Source: Paragonimus westermani (Eukaryota; Platyhelminthes; Trematoda; Plagiorchiida; Troglotrematidae). From it: 64,000 nt of DNA. The stretch's first letter is position 1; the number at the start of each line of letters is the position of its first letter. The DNA lies in contig QNGE01002994.1 in NCBI GenBank assembly GCA_008508345.1, positions 32,882-96,881 on the forward strand, read 5' to 3'. The notes under the pieces are model-generated. The model was not told the origin of the DNA. It saw nothing but the letters and a program-made list of their open reading frames with translations, and searched no databases. The position numbers were made by a program, and so were the translations under genes. This document shows, piece by piece, positions 24,301 to 39,300 of this stretch.

Positions 24301-27300
24301 TTGATTTCATTAAAAAGGATTTCGGTATTAACGTCCAACGCTTTCGAAACTCCTCAACCTCTTTAACTAATTTACAACAAGAAATCCGCGATTGTGGGAC
24401 AAAATCTAGTCTCTTACATTAATATCTATTAGGTGTATTCACATAATCCGCCACTAAATTTGTCCACTAAAACTAGCCATATGCAACTCACCAGCAACAA
24501 AATTTTTTGGGTAGAGTCCACGGAAAATCGAAACAGGAAGAAAAAAGTGAAAAATGAGATACCGAACGAATTTGCAACGGTTGGTAAGAAATGGTATATC
24601 TCCGTAAACAATCAAGACAGGTCACGAGTGAAACATAACAGTCTTAGAGCATTCTTTCTAAAGATTCCATTGATGCTGCAGTAATTTGCTAGTTCGCATC
24701 GTATAACCTAAGGATGCCTTCTTGAACTTGTATAAACTCAGACTAGTGGACATAATAATACAACTTTTACGGGGGTGGGGTGAGATTGCGAATCTCCATA
24801 AACATTCAGGTGAAACGTGAGTCTTAGAATATTCATTTTAAGCACACCGATAATGCTGCACTCATCTGCTAACTCATATCGGGTAGCCTGAATATCCCCT
24901 TTTGAATTTGTACAAACTTCGAACATAAAACCTGATAACACAAGTTTAATAGATATGTTTAAAGTTTTATATTCCCACAAATATTCAAAATGGAGTAAAA
25001 ATGAAATAACAACTTGGACTATGTATGTTATATGAACGCGTATATCTTTGCGTACAGTACGAAGTAAGTACAAAACGTAGGAATTTTAAAACATTGAGTT
25101 TTATTGGGCTATTGAAATATAACAGTCAGAACCACGAATTACGAATCGAATCCATTTCGCACACCTCGTCAGTCGTAAACGTGCGACTAGCATGAAAATA
25201 AAACCAACGATTAAAAGTACACATCGGGCTGGATCGTGATTGGTACTCATGGCCAAACCCACGGTAAACAAAGGTTGACAGTCAGTTATTTTTGTGCGCA
25301 TATAACCGGGTGTCGATGACCGACCAACCCACATATCTGGTATTCCAATGCGGCCCATTTTGGCAATGAGGGCTGGTTGACAATTTAAAATCTCTTGAAC
25401 AAAACTGTATATGCATACATTGGAAGACGTTTCTGAATTGATATCTTATGTTGAAAATCTGAATATTATCAGAGACACGATGTGTTATGTTGAAGTTAAT
25501 TTTTTATTCCCAAAAGTACCACTACGCGAAACAGTACACTTTATGTGAATTCGTTTTATCGAACTCTATTGGTTTTCCAATCCTTATTGACCATACGAAA
25601 CTTTTACAGAGAATGTGAGATTTCGTTTTTCGGATAAGAGCTTTCAACAGGTAGACGGAGCAAGCATCAGGAGCCCATTCGGCCCTCTTTCAGCTAGTGT
25701 AATCATGGCTAAAGTTGAACAGACATTATTTACAGCTGTGGACGAACCGAAACGTTACAACCGGTATGTTGATGACGTGTTTGATTGGGAAAGATAAGGA
25801 ACAGATAGAAAGAACGATTCAAGCTTTCAACTCAATCCACCCAAATCTTTCAGTTAAGTTACAGTAGGGAAGTGAGGACAATTTGCGCTTCTTGGACATT
25901 ATGGTTAGGCACCTTTCAGAAGGATCTATTGAACGTTCAGCGCACCGTAAACCAACATAGACGGGACAATACATGGACTCCATGAGTTTTGTGCTTGTTG
26001 CATACAAACATCACTAGTACGTACACTTTTACAGAGCTTCAAGAATATGCCCTTGGGGCACAGTACAAGCTGAACAAACAGTTTTGTATGAAGCACTTCA
26101 TGTCAGCAATTTCCCAGAACGTTTCACTCGGAAATGCAGTAAACTTACTCCCGCAGAAAATGCAACGGTCGAAGTCTCTAAGAAAGCTGTCTATCTAAAT
26201 CTCTCATACAATGATGATAGTCTGATGAAAAACTTTGGAAAGATGATCAGTGTAGCAGTAAAATGTCTGTATAATGCAGCAAAGTTTCTCCTGCTCTCAC
26301 AAACGATTAGGTTACCCGTACTCCCAGTCAAGAAGCATAGTCAGATTTTCAATATAAGATATCAATTCAGAAACGTCTTCCAATGTATGCATATACAGTT
26401 TTGTTCAAGAGATTTTAAATTGTCAACCAGCCCTCATTGCCAAAATGGGCCGCATTGGAATACCAGATATGTGGGTTGGTCGGTCATCGACACCCGGTTA
26501 TATGCGCACAAAAATAACTGACTGTCAACCTTTGTTTACCGTGGGTTTGGCCATGAGTACCAATCACGATCCAGCCCGATGTGTACTTTTAATCGTTGGT
26601 TTTATTTTCATGCTAGTCGCACGTTTACGACTGACGAGGTGTGCGAAATGGATTCGATTCGTAATTCGTGGTTCTGACTATTATATTCCAACGAAACGTA
26701 GATTTATATATTCGCATGCATAACTACAAAACAATTTCACTGCCCAGCCAATAATTGTTCGCAAACATAAGCACCTAACATCATGGTTGGTAATACATGC
26801 GTGAAGCACCAGCACTGAAATCGAAGACGGAGCAACCCACTCACCACCGAATAATGGAAACATTTCTGTGGTGGCGTCTGTGGACTATTGCGAAATCCGA
26901 CAACCATTCAAAAAAATTACGCATCGAGAAGTAGACTTTGGTATTGGAAGAATATGTGGGATACTCCTCGAAAATTCTGTTGAAAACCTAGATGTGCCAA
27001 CTGAAATAAGTCTGATGGTCTCAGTACTCCGCACCTGGAAAATGGTTCATTTGTAGGGTAATTTCCCCCCCCCCCAAATTAATCCTTTGTGGGGTATTGT
27101 GTGTTGACTGGGAACTTAACAGTTCCGGGATTCAGAAATCTTAGAAATTTATCGTCAGTTATAGATGTAGGTCTACTTTAAAGGTAAATATACGTATCCA
27201 ACAAAATAATCACGTGGTTGCTTATTAAGAGTGTATTCAGGCTTTCGTTTGTGAATGGTGATTCTTTTAACAACTATCTGACCAGATACGTTACCGGTCA

Positions 27301-30300
27301 AGACGTCGTTGCCTACTGGTCCAGATTAGGAGTAACAGAACCGGAAAAGGCATTGAAGGTAAGCGTCACGGTTCTGTGTTGGCAAGGTCAAATGCGTCAC
27401 CTCTCATTTTACTCAGTAACTCTTAGAAACAAGGCAACCTTCAGAATCCAGGGAATATTTTCGAATACAGCCTTAAATTTAATGGTGATTCTTTTTACCA
27501 AAAATGTACGTCCAAATTATTAACATTTGAGAAGGTCGACAACAAAACGTTTCCCGTTTTTCTAGCCTTATGAAAACCTCGACGACAGATCTCAAATCAG
27601 ACAACTTTTTTGGTTTCGTAAAAGTATTTCATTTATTTGTGTCCTACCCGAAACTGTTTGGGGCTCTTTACTCGGAAGATGAACATTTCAGCATGCAAAT
27701 GAACAATACATTTGTTAATTGCTTGACCACGTAGTCGGCACCCTCGCTACTGTAATAACAATGACTTGGAGGTTTGGGCTACTCAAAAACAAGGTAGTAG
27801 TGATACACAACTGGAGTTTCGTAATATTGAAGGACGAACATTACTCATAGCTAAGCCAGGCTTTTTCAACCAGTGTAGGATCAAGTGGACCAAATCCGGT
27901 CGGTTACGAATAACCCAACGAGTAAACAAGGAGGATATTACCGACAGGCGAAGTCGACGTGAGAACGAGCGAATAACGAATGAAACGGTAATATAGCGGA
28001 CGGATAAGTAAGCACGCAACGGAGCCGTACGTTCGAGTGCGCGGGGTACTTGTCGGTGACCATACTCGTCCAAACAGACGTTTAAACGCATACAAAAGTT
28101 GGGAACAAAAAGAGTACAAATGGCAATCGTAGCTTTAACACAGTTAGCAATAAACAAATGGGGTCGCTACACCAGTGTTTCTTGATTGTCACGGGCAGCT
28201 GTACGGAATGCGCTGACCAGTCTTTTAACTCACCAATAGCTGCCTCCATATGTCGCCACTTGATGAAGTCAAACATGGGCTACTCTTTGTTTGCGCGATT
28301 CACGGCTTCGCCCGTTCCATGCGAGCGAATTTTATGACCTCCAATGTCTTACGTCGGATCATTGCCTTAGTTGGTTTGGCAACAAACCAAACGTGCACTA
28401 TGATCGATCGGACGAGCTAGATTAGGTAGATGTCACGGTTTTGCGAACGACTACAAGGTCACACACCATATCAGGTGAAAACGAAAATTTGCAAGCTGTT
28501 ATTATAGCACGAGTGGACGGAGAATGGAGTTGCTTTTTTAGGGAACGTCCTGAACGTAGCAGTAAGGTGCGCAGCATGTACTGCAACTGGAGGTTTGAGG
28601 CCTACGGAAGGAAACGGATGGAGGGAAATAATTACAAAAACTGATGCTCAAAGTTTATTGACCATAATCAGAGGAAATCCGATGATCGAAATACATGCCT
28701 GGCTTCACTGTCATTGTCAAATGCCAAAAGTAGGAAGTAAACTGCGATTGGCGCGACGTTGCACTGTCTCTGCAACGATATGTTTCGAAACAGTGAGTCC
28801 CATGCTAAACATCGTGCACTAAGTCGTAATTGAGTGTTGCGAAGTATTGATGAGAGATTCAGGCCACCTTTGCCTTCGTCTTGTCGATTGTATAACCGAA
28901 CCGTCTGTTTCACACAATCAACAATGAATGGATCTTGGAAAAGGAGCCAAATGGATTGGGATTTTGCCTTGACCATCTCGAATAAGATAGAACAGGTTTG
29001 GGATTGATTAAGTCACACTTTAACAAAGTCGATATCAATGAAACCGTATTCCATCTTAAACAGGTGATTATGTATACGTAAAATAAAATGTTTCAGTCTT
29101 ACATCGTGCATTCCGTTAAACACGCAAATTGGAGAGTGGAGGTTGTCAACAACCTCATTGTTGACAAAGAACGTTTAAAACTGCATTTTTGCGACAGGGT
29201 GTCATTTTGTTTCACAGGGTACGACTAATCGTAGAGATTCTACGAGCAACGATATTTGTATGTTCATCGATCGCACGCATCGTTCACCCAGAACACGGTT
29301 GTATCAGCCATTTAGCTAGCAGGAGTCATTTGTCCGTTTAATTAAAACAAAGTACAATGTTTAAACAGAACATTCGGACCGTGCATAGTGGTTGATGCAA
29401 GCGTTTCTTATTCCATCAGTAACATAATTACCATTAATCCGTTTTCTAATATCCAGTAATTAAAGAGTAAAGTGATTAATCAGTCAGCCGATTTTGAAGT
29501 CATTATATCTAAAGTAGGGTCAATTTCAGGAGCAACTATTTGTGAACATAAGGTTGGCTTCGGTCGACTGACGGTGACCACTTCAGCAGAAAGCAAGAAT
29601 CTTGAATCGCAGTGAGGGGACAGAATTGTGAATGTGTAAGCTGGGCCGACAAAGTAACCAGTGGTCATGATGTGTCCGGTGACTGTGGACAATTGTTGTC
29701 TGCGTGTTTTAACGAAATTGCCGACATTCGGTAATACGGACTTGCGCAACTAATTGAGCATCACCATCGTCACCATAAGCAACAGTACATGAGTGGTTCT
29801 CATTGATGCTTAATTGTCATACAACCGTAAGGAAAAAACAAACTCTGACCAAGAAGAAAAAACCAGAGGGTGGAAATCTAACTAAGAAAACTAACTACGC
29901 CTGTATTCAAACATTCAGCGATTAGATGCCTACACCTTGCAAATAAACAACCGAGCCATAAATGAAAGTAAGGCTTTCATTGCCCCGTCTCATTAAATAC
30001 ACTCAGTTCACAAATAACTCAGTCAGAAAACGACAATGTTCACACCACTGAGCTCGGTTAACCGCCATCTCACCTAATATCTCCGATCACCGATTCTATC
30101 AGTCGCGACGTCCCCACGCTAGGAGACGAACCCGATCTACGGTGACCAACCCCTTAGTGAACAGCCCCATTTCTCTACGTCAAGTTACTATCTGTCCACC
30201 TCGCACCTAACGCCAGACGATCGTGCCATAAGCAAAAAGTGTGCGATATGGCAGACGACTGGCCGACATCTTTAATACATGGATTAACCATCTAAGTCTG

Positions 30301-33300
30301 TGTAGGTGTATAGAGTGAACAAAAGAGCTCGTTTGACATTCAGTGTCATACACCCACCTTCCAACATTTCCGTTACTTACCCGTAGGTACCACCCGATGC
30401 TAGCGATTGAATGCAGACTCCGGTGGTCAAATACCTAAAGACGGTTCACGTCTTCTACACTGGGCGACCGCGTTTGTCTTCTGTAAAGTAACACAGCCCT
30501 CACTGTCGTGTCATATACTCAAAGAGACGCCTCTCCGTGGAAAAAGTGTCCTGGATTAGCGAATACCGCTCTGGTCTTACAGATATGCATTTCTGTTCCA
30601 TTCTCAAAACCTCCACCGCCGCTGATGCGGCTTCCCAAGCACAAAACTCGGTCAATAACATCCATGAATTCGTTATCCTACATTAAACCTACGTAATAAC
30701 AGCAATCTTGCAGATTCACATCCCACCTGGAGGATGCAAAGTGCATTCCGAAGCATTTAGCAAAACGCGAAATGGTGTCTGGCATTGTTTGTTTTGCTCG
30801 AAGGTTGTCAGACAACAACAACATGTCGTCAGTATATTTAAAATCAGTTAGTCTTTCACCAGTTGGAGGGTCCACACCGGCATCTTATGAGTGCAAGAAA
30901 CAATCTTCCGCTATTTCGTCTGTGACGAGATCAAACAAAAATGATGAGGGTGTGTAGCCTTGACGTACGCAACTCGTGGTGTTGAGATTGCCAGACAGTT
31001 TGGCGTAAACCCTAGCCGGAGGTGAAGTACAGGAGTAAGGTTCCCACAGTGTGTTCACATACTTGGTTGTTAAATTCCTGCTTTTGGGCTATTCTAGAAG
31101 TGTAGAATGATCCACTAAATCGAAGTCACCTTTGTATTTGAGAAATACGGCAGTCGTTGACCGGCGTTACAAATGACGCTGATCCAAAATTTGGGGAAGT
31201 TGGAATAATGCATTCTCAACCAAGGCGAAACTTTGCCTGTTCTTTCCTAATGTTTGCTTTTCGAGCTGCAGTTAGGCAAATGTTCTTTTGCTTTGGAGAT
31301 CGTGCATCATTCAGTTTTGTCTATGTAAATTTCTTTGAGGTTACAGATAAATTGACAGATGCAAAGCTGCACCGGGTGACTTCTATGTCCGAGTTGATAA
31401 GAAAAAACAGTTAGGCTGTGTTAACTCTTCGTTTACTCGAATTCCCTGGGTCTGTTATCTGATGCATACTGTAATCACCTTCAAAAGGCAATTCTATATA
31501 GATCTCATTCTTTATCACGCTGATCACCCGTTCGGATGACGGTTTCGTTCTACCATGCCTTTCTATAAACTTTTTGAATAACATTTTGATTGTGGTACAG
31601 ACATAATAATGTCTAATTCTTCCGCAAGACTCTTGCGTACGGGTTCATCGTGCTAGTGTAAATAGTGTATTCACTACTGGATGTCTGTGATGAACCGCGA
31701 GGAACTACAAAGTTTAAAAATTGACCGGACCACGTGGATTTATTATGGAGAGTTCTGTTAGTAGAGTCGTCTTCCCTCAAACAAGTATCTGTCTTAAATC
31801 CATATGTTACCTTCAGGTTAGGATGACAGCGTCACATCACTTGGAAATGCTGTGCTGTCCTGAAGTGACCGTTTCTCATAAGGACCCCCACCCCGCATGC
31901 ACCAATTTTAAGGAACGATACAAAGTCCACCGAAACGACGTGAATCTGAAAAACCACCATATTAGTCACATTTCTAATACGTTACTCATCTGGAGTGCCC
32001 ACCCCTATAACAACCTCGTTTACATTCATCATCAGCTGAGTGTTTTCAATTTCGCTAAACGTAGGCGATCCACAAAGATGTCTGGTCAGTAGTTAGAATC
32101 GACCTGAGTCTGGATTTAGGTTACTGACTGAAACTGTATGTGACAATTTAGCTAATCTACGCTTACTTGATGTTTGCTCCTACCCCATCATCGGCGCAGT
32201 GATAGCTAGGGCGAATGACCCATTGTATCATCGTTCCCAACTCGGTGTGCACAACCGGATTACTGGAAATGCTCAACGTCTTGTGTACTTTTCGGTTACC
32301 CACCGTTGTGGCTCCGCCAATTTCACATGAAGACGTTATCATAGGTTTCATGACTGAGAGTGAAATCGGTGATTAAGGCACCACAGCATATCACTTTTGT
32401 TTATCATGCAGTCATAACAGCATGTCAAACCCAACCATTCGAACTCAACATTGAGGGAAAAAGTGAAGGTAAGTCGCCTGGGTAGAACCAGCTTGAAAAC
32501 GACTGGAACACAAGTACCAATTGCTGTACAACGCCAAAAAAATACATGGAACGTCAATGGAATTGTAACCCTTAGTGTAGTGAGGATAGACGGTCGCACC
32601 ATACTACTCACACCACTATTCAGTAGCCGCATGGATCGAAATGATCGCGGGATACATACGGGAGAGATATGGGAAGGAGCGTTGGAAGGCAGAATGACAT
32701 TTAATGTCTGTCGCTACATGAAGGAACTGAGACATGACGATCAAAACGACTGGGGCGTCTTCAGAAGAGTGCGGTGTGCAAATGAGTGCTTTTGTTTCTA
32801 GTCCCGTTGAAAGGCCTAAGTAGTGTATTGGTTTCTCCGAAAAACAACCTTTGTGTCGTTCGCCTTCTGGATTCACAGCAATTGGTGCCGTGACCAGGAT
32901 TGGAGGATCAAAATCCCCTGGCCGCAGCCGTTTGAGGACAAGGATGTGCGGAGTTTCCTGGAAGATTTCGAGGACGTGGCGGAAGCGGTCGGAATGAAGG
33001 CATACCGGGCAAAGCTGGCGGCCCTGCGGATGCTACTCAAGGGCAGGGCTAAGGCGGTGCTGCATGCGGCGCGTTGGGGCCCTGCGAAGCTGGAGTGGGC
33101 CGCCGCAAAGGAGGTGCTGATCGCCATGTTTGACAGCCCCGCCGATTGCCAGGAGGAAATGAGGTGGTTCAAGGGCGCCAGGCTTGGACCAGGAGGCGAG
33201 GCCCTCGTTTACGCCATGTCTCTGCGGACAGCGTTGTCGAGAGCCCTGCCACATTTGGACCAGGACTCAGAACAATGCCTGCTGATGGCACAGTTCTTGG

Positions 33301-36300
33301 ACGGAGTGCCACCAACAGTCCGGGATCAGCTCAGAGTTGCTCTCATCACACAGCCCATGACGCTGGAACAATTGGCCGATGCAGCTCGACAATTGCTTGC
33401 AGAAAATGCCGCGACAGTCAACGAGGTGGGGGCAGGCAAACCGAGTGACCCGAATGACCTTCGAAGCGCAGTGGAAAAGTTGACTCAGGAAGTGGCGGCT
33501 TTGAAGATGAAAAAAGAGGAGAACCGTGGCGATATCTGTTACGGATGTGGAAGGCGAGGACACTGGCGAAGATTTTGCTCACTCGGCAAGAAAAGGTCGT
33601 ACTTTAACAAGCGTTTCTTCCATTGTTCTTTGTTTCGGAAGGGGGATCCCGTAATAGGAGCGGTTGGTAAGACAGCAGTTCAGGCTAGGTTAGAAGTCAA
33701 TGGTAGCTCGGAGTACTGTTTGATTGACGCTGTGGCCACGATTTCATTGACTGGGCCGAGGACAGGAAGATTGTGCAGCCGTGTGCGATGGTAGTGCGAA
33801 CGGTCGGTGGGTTCACCATCAACGTTGATGGTCTTGCAAAATAACATGTCCGAATCGTTCGTCATTGCCCCTGACGCACGTCAGACTATCTTGATGGCGG
33901 ATTTTCTTGACCGCGTTGAGGCCGTAATTGGTTTGAAGCATGATAACCTGGTAACGAAATATGGGGTCGTTCTACTAGTGGAAAAGCGCAAAACCCAGTT
34001 TGGACGGATTGAAGTGAACGCACCCAGAGCAATGCCACCTTGTGACAATCAGTTACTGAATGAAGTGATAGGCAAATTTCAGGAATTAGCCGTCTGAACG
34101 TGAAGGGGGCGCTTGAGTCCGAACGGCATCCGTTTGAAGCGGTATTGCTTTTCGCCGTTTGTGAACGCTGTTTTATCTCGGTCCGATTATTTGATTGGGA
34201 CCTGTCAATATCCGGACCGTAAGTCCAACACTGTAAACACCCGGGTGATCTGCAGCTTGTCAAAAATCTCCACCACCGACAGGACTGTTACGACTTTATT
34301 GATCAGTATCTCGTTCAGCCGCCTGAATTCGACAGAGAATCGAAATTTACCATTAGGCTTCTTTACCAGCAAGACAGGAGAATTGAACGGGCTATGCACC
34401 TCCTCGATGAGTTCTTCCTTCAGCATGTCCTTCACTTGTCGTTCAATTTCCGGCTGCAAGTGCATCGGAATTCTTCGGGGGTCGAATGGCCGAAATCGCC
34501 TTGACTCGATGGGGATTTCGTGTCCAACCCAGTCACAACAGCACTACAGGTCTTGATCCGTAGTGAACAATTCCTGAAATTTGCCTATCACTTCATTCAG
34601 TAACTGATTGTCACAAGGTGGCATTGCTCTGGGTGCGTTCACTTCAATCCGTCCAAACTGGGTTTTGCGCTTTTCCACTAGTAGAACGACCCCATATTTC
34701 GTTACCAGGTTATCATGCTTCAAACCNTACTTGCTCGGCCGACGTTTCCATGTGGAGACCGACCACAAACCGCTGGAGTGGTTTAAATTGGCGAAGGACC
34801 CCCGAGGGAGGCTGGCTCGTTGGGCGTTATGACTACAGGAGTACGACTTCACAATTCGCCATGTAGCCTGGAAGGAGAACTGTGTGCCCTATTTGCTTTC
34901 CCGAACGCACCACCTGGATGAGGTCCACAAGGACGTGACCGGAGTTAACAGTGTCGAACTGGAGAGTGATCTCGGAAAGTTACAAGCAGCACAGAGGATG
35001 GATACAGCGATCCTGGTGGTGATTGACCGACTGTTGTCGGGCGGACAACCGCCAGAAGACGAAGTGAATCCGGAATTGAAAGCTTTCAGAATGCAGTGGT
35101 CCGATTTGCAGCTAAATAGTGATGTGAGTAGTATGCTGCGACCGTCTATCCTCACTACATTAGATTAAGCGTAACGCTAAACAGGCGTGTCGGCACTTTG
35201 CAATCACGTGACTGATCAGCGGTATCGGTGGACTGTCAGAAATACACCGGTGTCCAGTGAACAATGGGTTACTTCATAAGGTTCACCAGTGCACTGGTAT
35301 CATCTCTCACTCTTTGGCTGGACAGTCGTTCGAGGTACCGACTAGCCTGATTGCGGACTGGTTTACAAGTGGGAGGGGATACATACAAGGGATACTTACT
35401 CACGAACATGTTCAAATGCAATGAACCGGAATTATTGTTTTACCTACTCTTGAGGTAGGGCCCCGCGTAAATCGAGTTGATTTTAATGGTGTCACTTAAA
35501 TGAGGGATGGTCCAACAGTCTTTTTTTCTGCAGTATGGTGAATGAAGTACTTGGAAAAATGTTGAGAATCTGGCCGTTCATAGAAAAAGATCAGTAGTGT
35601 CTTACAGTGGATTTACCGTCCATTCGGAAGGTTTGCATGGACAGGAAATTCCCCACTACTTGTCTACAGTGGCTTAACAACAGATTGATCAAGAAATGTA
35701 AGCAAATCGTGCTTCTTTTTTTTCTTGACAGTCGCATGACAAATCCAATTTTATAAGACTCAACAACAGTAAACCGATTCTTCTGCCGCCGAAAGCATCT
35801 CCCCAACCACAGGTACTAGATACCAACTTTTTATTTGTGAACTTCGACTACTCAAAAACCCGTCCGTGACAGGATATAGAAATGATAAATTTGGCGAAAC
35901 GTTAAACTGGATATTATTCTTCTATTTAATTCTGCATTGCTAATTTTCAAGCTATAACCCGTGATTTGCAGCAAAAATCCTTTAACAGTTCGGTTCAGCT
36001 TTTAGGTGTACCCTTTGACTATCTTACCAAAGGCGATTAATCGATTTGGGATGTATTCTGATTGTCACTGCCAAGTGAGTGAACATTTTCAGGTCTGTCT
36101 AGCTGCTTATTTCTCACCGTTGAAATTAAAAGACTTCGAAATGTGCAAAGTGAATGGAACAAACGAGGGAGAAAATGCCCCGGTAGATGAGTTTCTTACC
36201 TGTCAGAATGCTTTAATCAGCGACTATACTGAGACTGTTCATACTGAAGAGAAGTAGCGGTTTACTGTCTCCACTATGGTTTGGTCAGGGAAGGTGACCC

Positions 36301-39300
36301 TGAACCAGCGAACACCCACTAACCAGGTAGTAAGTAAAGTGGCGATAACCGCTTATAGTGGAAACAAATGCAGACAGCTATAATATAGACAATCATGTTG
36401 TTCTCCGCCGCCCCCCTCCACTAGTGACACTAGTGTGACCGACCATATTTCTCGGAATTGGTCACTGTACGGTTGCTCATCGCACTAGACCGGGGTTTCC
36501 GGTTTGTTGATGCCAGTGGCATACATCTTGTATTGTCCAATGCTGCTACTGGCGGTTTAAAGGAACCACGAAGCGCCGAACAAAGATACTATCATGGTTT
36601 GTATAGCCCTTGACCTTCCAAGTGAACAAGGTTAGTACGTGTCACTCGCTAAGCTGAGTTCGTGGCCGTACACATCGCCGACATCTCTGGCGTGACAGTG
36701 TGTTGCAGTCTTTGGCGAGCCTGTATCGGTAAGGTTGCTGATTCTTCTGTTGACTCATCAGTCCACGTCGATTTTGCACAAGTTTCCTCCTCTTGACATT
36801 CGCATCTGTTTGAAGCTGCACTGTTTAGCAGCCCACTGTCAAACTGAACGGCACCGCGAGTCACAGTGCCCACAGATTGGGCTCAAATCTAGAAAGGATT
36901 ATCATGGTGAGCTACAAGCCTGGTGGGTATAAGCTAAATGGGCATGCCTAAGTCACACTAAGTAGAACCTAATCTTCGTTCATATAGACGTTCCATCTCT
37001 TCAACTGTATTGTGAGGTGGGGATGGTAGAAAAACTGCCTTATCTTCTAGTAAAAACTGCGAAACCTGGGCATCAGATGTGATCATAACTTGATGTTGAG
37101 AAGCGTTAGCTTGGTAAATGTGGTCGGTGCAAGCAGAATTATGTTTTCGTGCCAATTCAAAGGTCTTTTGCTTTTTTCACTGAAGTGAAGCCTCTCTGAA
37201 TTTTGTGGTCAGTTATCCAATGTAAGGGTTCTACTGTGAACTGTATCGATTGTTATTCCGTTGGTTAGGTATTTAAGGTTTTCACCCCAACAGTACAAAT
37301 TACTTTGATGTGTACTGTCCCATCGAATGTAATAACCTCGTTTTGACTAAGCTGATGTTACGCTGATCTTCAGTTCCGCATCAGAGGCCCGATTACGAAT
37401 TAGAGAGATTTTAATACATTCGATTCAGTCTGTTGTCTGTGTAGTTGACAGAGCAGCTTGCTGGCCTTCTTGTTCTAAACGTTATTCTAAACGGTGTATA
37501 ATCCTTCCCGTGCATCACCTAATAAGTTCTCGTACTCAGCCTTCCACACAGTACAAAGCGTCCGCTATTCGGTACAACAGCTGTCGTAGTGAAGTGGTCG
37601 ATTGCGACTTACCCGTAATCAATTCCACTATTCCTTTGGTGCTGTAGAGGATACATCTCTGTGGGTTCTGTATAGGATGGTTCACTCAACCAGAGTGAGC
37701 TTGCAGTAAATTGTCGCATACACTGGGGAATCACGATCGGTCAACAGCGCTATTCTCGCTCATCTGGTTGAAAGCGGGCACCAGGTGAAAACTGACGAAG
37801 CTTTCAAAGTGGTATATCGCGTGCCAGGCAACCGATCAAAAGCTGTCCGAATTAGAACACTTTGTACTGCCGAGGCTATCGGAATCAGGCTGGTTGACCC
37901 GATATTATGTCATCAAAAACGGTTTGTTCAGACGCTGCACCGACCATGGCCAAAAATCCATCGGATCGGTGGCCAACCGACGCGGTCAAACCAATGGATA
38001 AGCGTGACGTAACCGACCAATCATGCCATCGCCAACTGACTGACCAGTGACCTCGTTTCTCTGTAATGAGTCTGATCGATATCTCGATCTAACTCTACTC
38101 AATCCTGATATAATTGTACCGGCCTGAAGATGAATTATCGAAAACATATGTTCGCCTATATGTCTTTATTCGCATACACTGGACACTGGTTGTCTTCAGT
38201 TCTCACGATAGTTATCAGTCTACATTCATTCAACTGGCTCCTTAATTTATCGACGGATAGATGACCAATTTACCAGAGGTATTGGAACCTGGTTGTCTGT
38301 GGCCGCGCTATACGTTCTTTCTTCACCCATCGTGTACCTGCCATCCTACCTCTTCAGTGTCAATCAACCGTTGCGTATCAGTCTTCCCATCGGTAAATCA
38401 GCTGTGCAATCTCATTCGCCGTTACACGACACGCAGTAGATTCGGGAACACTTCTTGGGATATCTTAAACTGATATCAAGTCACTTGAACTTGATATCGG
38501 AATACGAGAAAACTGACAACGAGTCAGTCTAAACTAGAAAAGGCTGTATAGGTGACAGTTTGACGTCACCATCAGTTATTCGATAAACCTTCAGTCTACA
38601 CGTTTCTATATACCCAACAGAGCTTTTCGGATTCTAGTGATGGAGAAGCTGTAGATTAGGAATATGCAAGCTTAACCATCGTTGGATGTACCGCCGTGTA
38701 AAACCTGGTTTATCTTCATTTTGTTGGAATGCATGCTCAAACAGAAATTCACTGTTGGCTGCCCTTCCAACTAAAGGTGAGGCGTGTTATGAATACCTCT
38801 CCATCGTTGGATATGCTGTGATATATTTGACATTCTGACATCTATATTCGTCGAATATCAGAACAACTGAAGGCCGGTAACCTGCTGTTCATCTTTGGTT
38901 GGTTGATGAGTGTAAACTAGAAGAAGTGGGTTAACATTACTACCTATCAGTACAGTAAGAAAAAAGTGAATACAAAAATAAATCTTACTTCGCTACGTCC
39001 AACTACGCAAATTAGAGATCATGTGACCTCTTGGACGTACATAAAAATGTGTGAACAACGTTGTCCAATTAAGTTATCATGCATATACTCCTAACACGAA
39101 AGTTATGATCACAACTGGCAAAATGAGTAACAGGACCGAGGGACTTTAGACCAAGCAATTAATGGTGCAATGTAACCTTACAAAGAAAACGTGATAACCC
39201 AAAATATTATCCACCTCGTGTACTGCGGTTCGTGTCCTTTAATGTGCGGAAATGTCCAAGATCGGTTATCACATGTTCGCAAATTTGGGGTATCAATACA

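Larger units (their letters stand above)
32576..35159 (+). mobile_element. Gypsy B copy 1, rearranged, with inverted LTR end
   Basis: Starts with a full LTR, then primer-binding site, gag, knuckle and protease on the plus strand to about 34090. The next part (34105-34726) is inverted and carries the protease-RT linker and RT N-terminus on the minus strand. After an N (34727) the plus strand resumes with RNase H and the linker towards integrase, and the unit ends with about 42 bp of the LTR start in inverted orientation. TTAG flanks both ends. GC-richer than the host introns around it. Not coding-competent. Confidence 0.82.

Noticed and set aside
25101..25358. 85-codon frame conserved in both inverted arms (also 26445-26723)
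   Set aside because: The two frames are the same DNA duplicated, so their agreement is not independent evidence of a protein.
35535..35596. Strong pyrimidine tract and CAG followed by a short open frame
   Set aside because: No usable donor before the TAG stop, and the phase would not fit the next exon.
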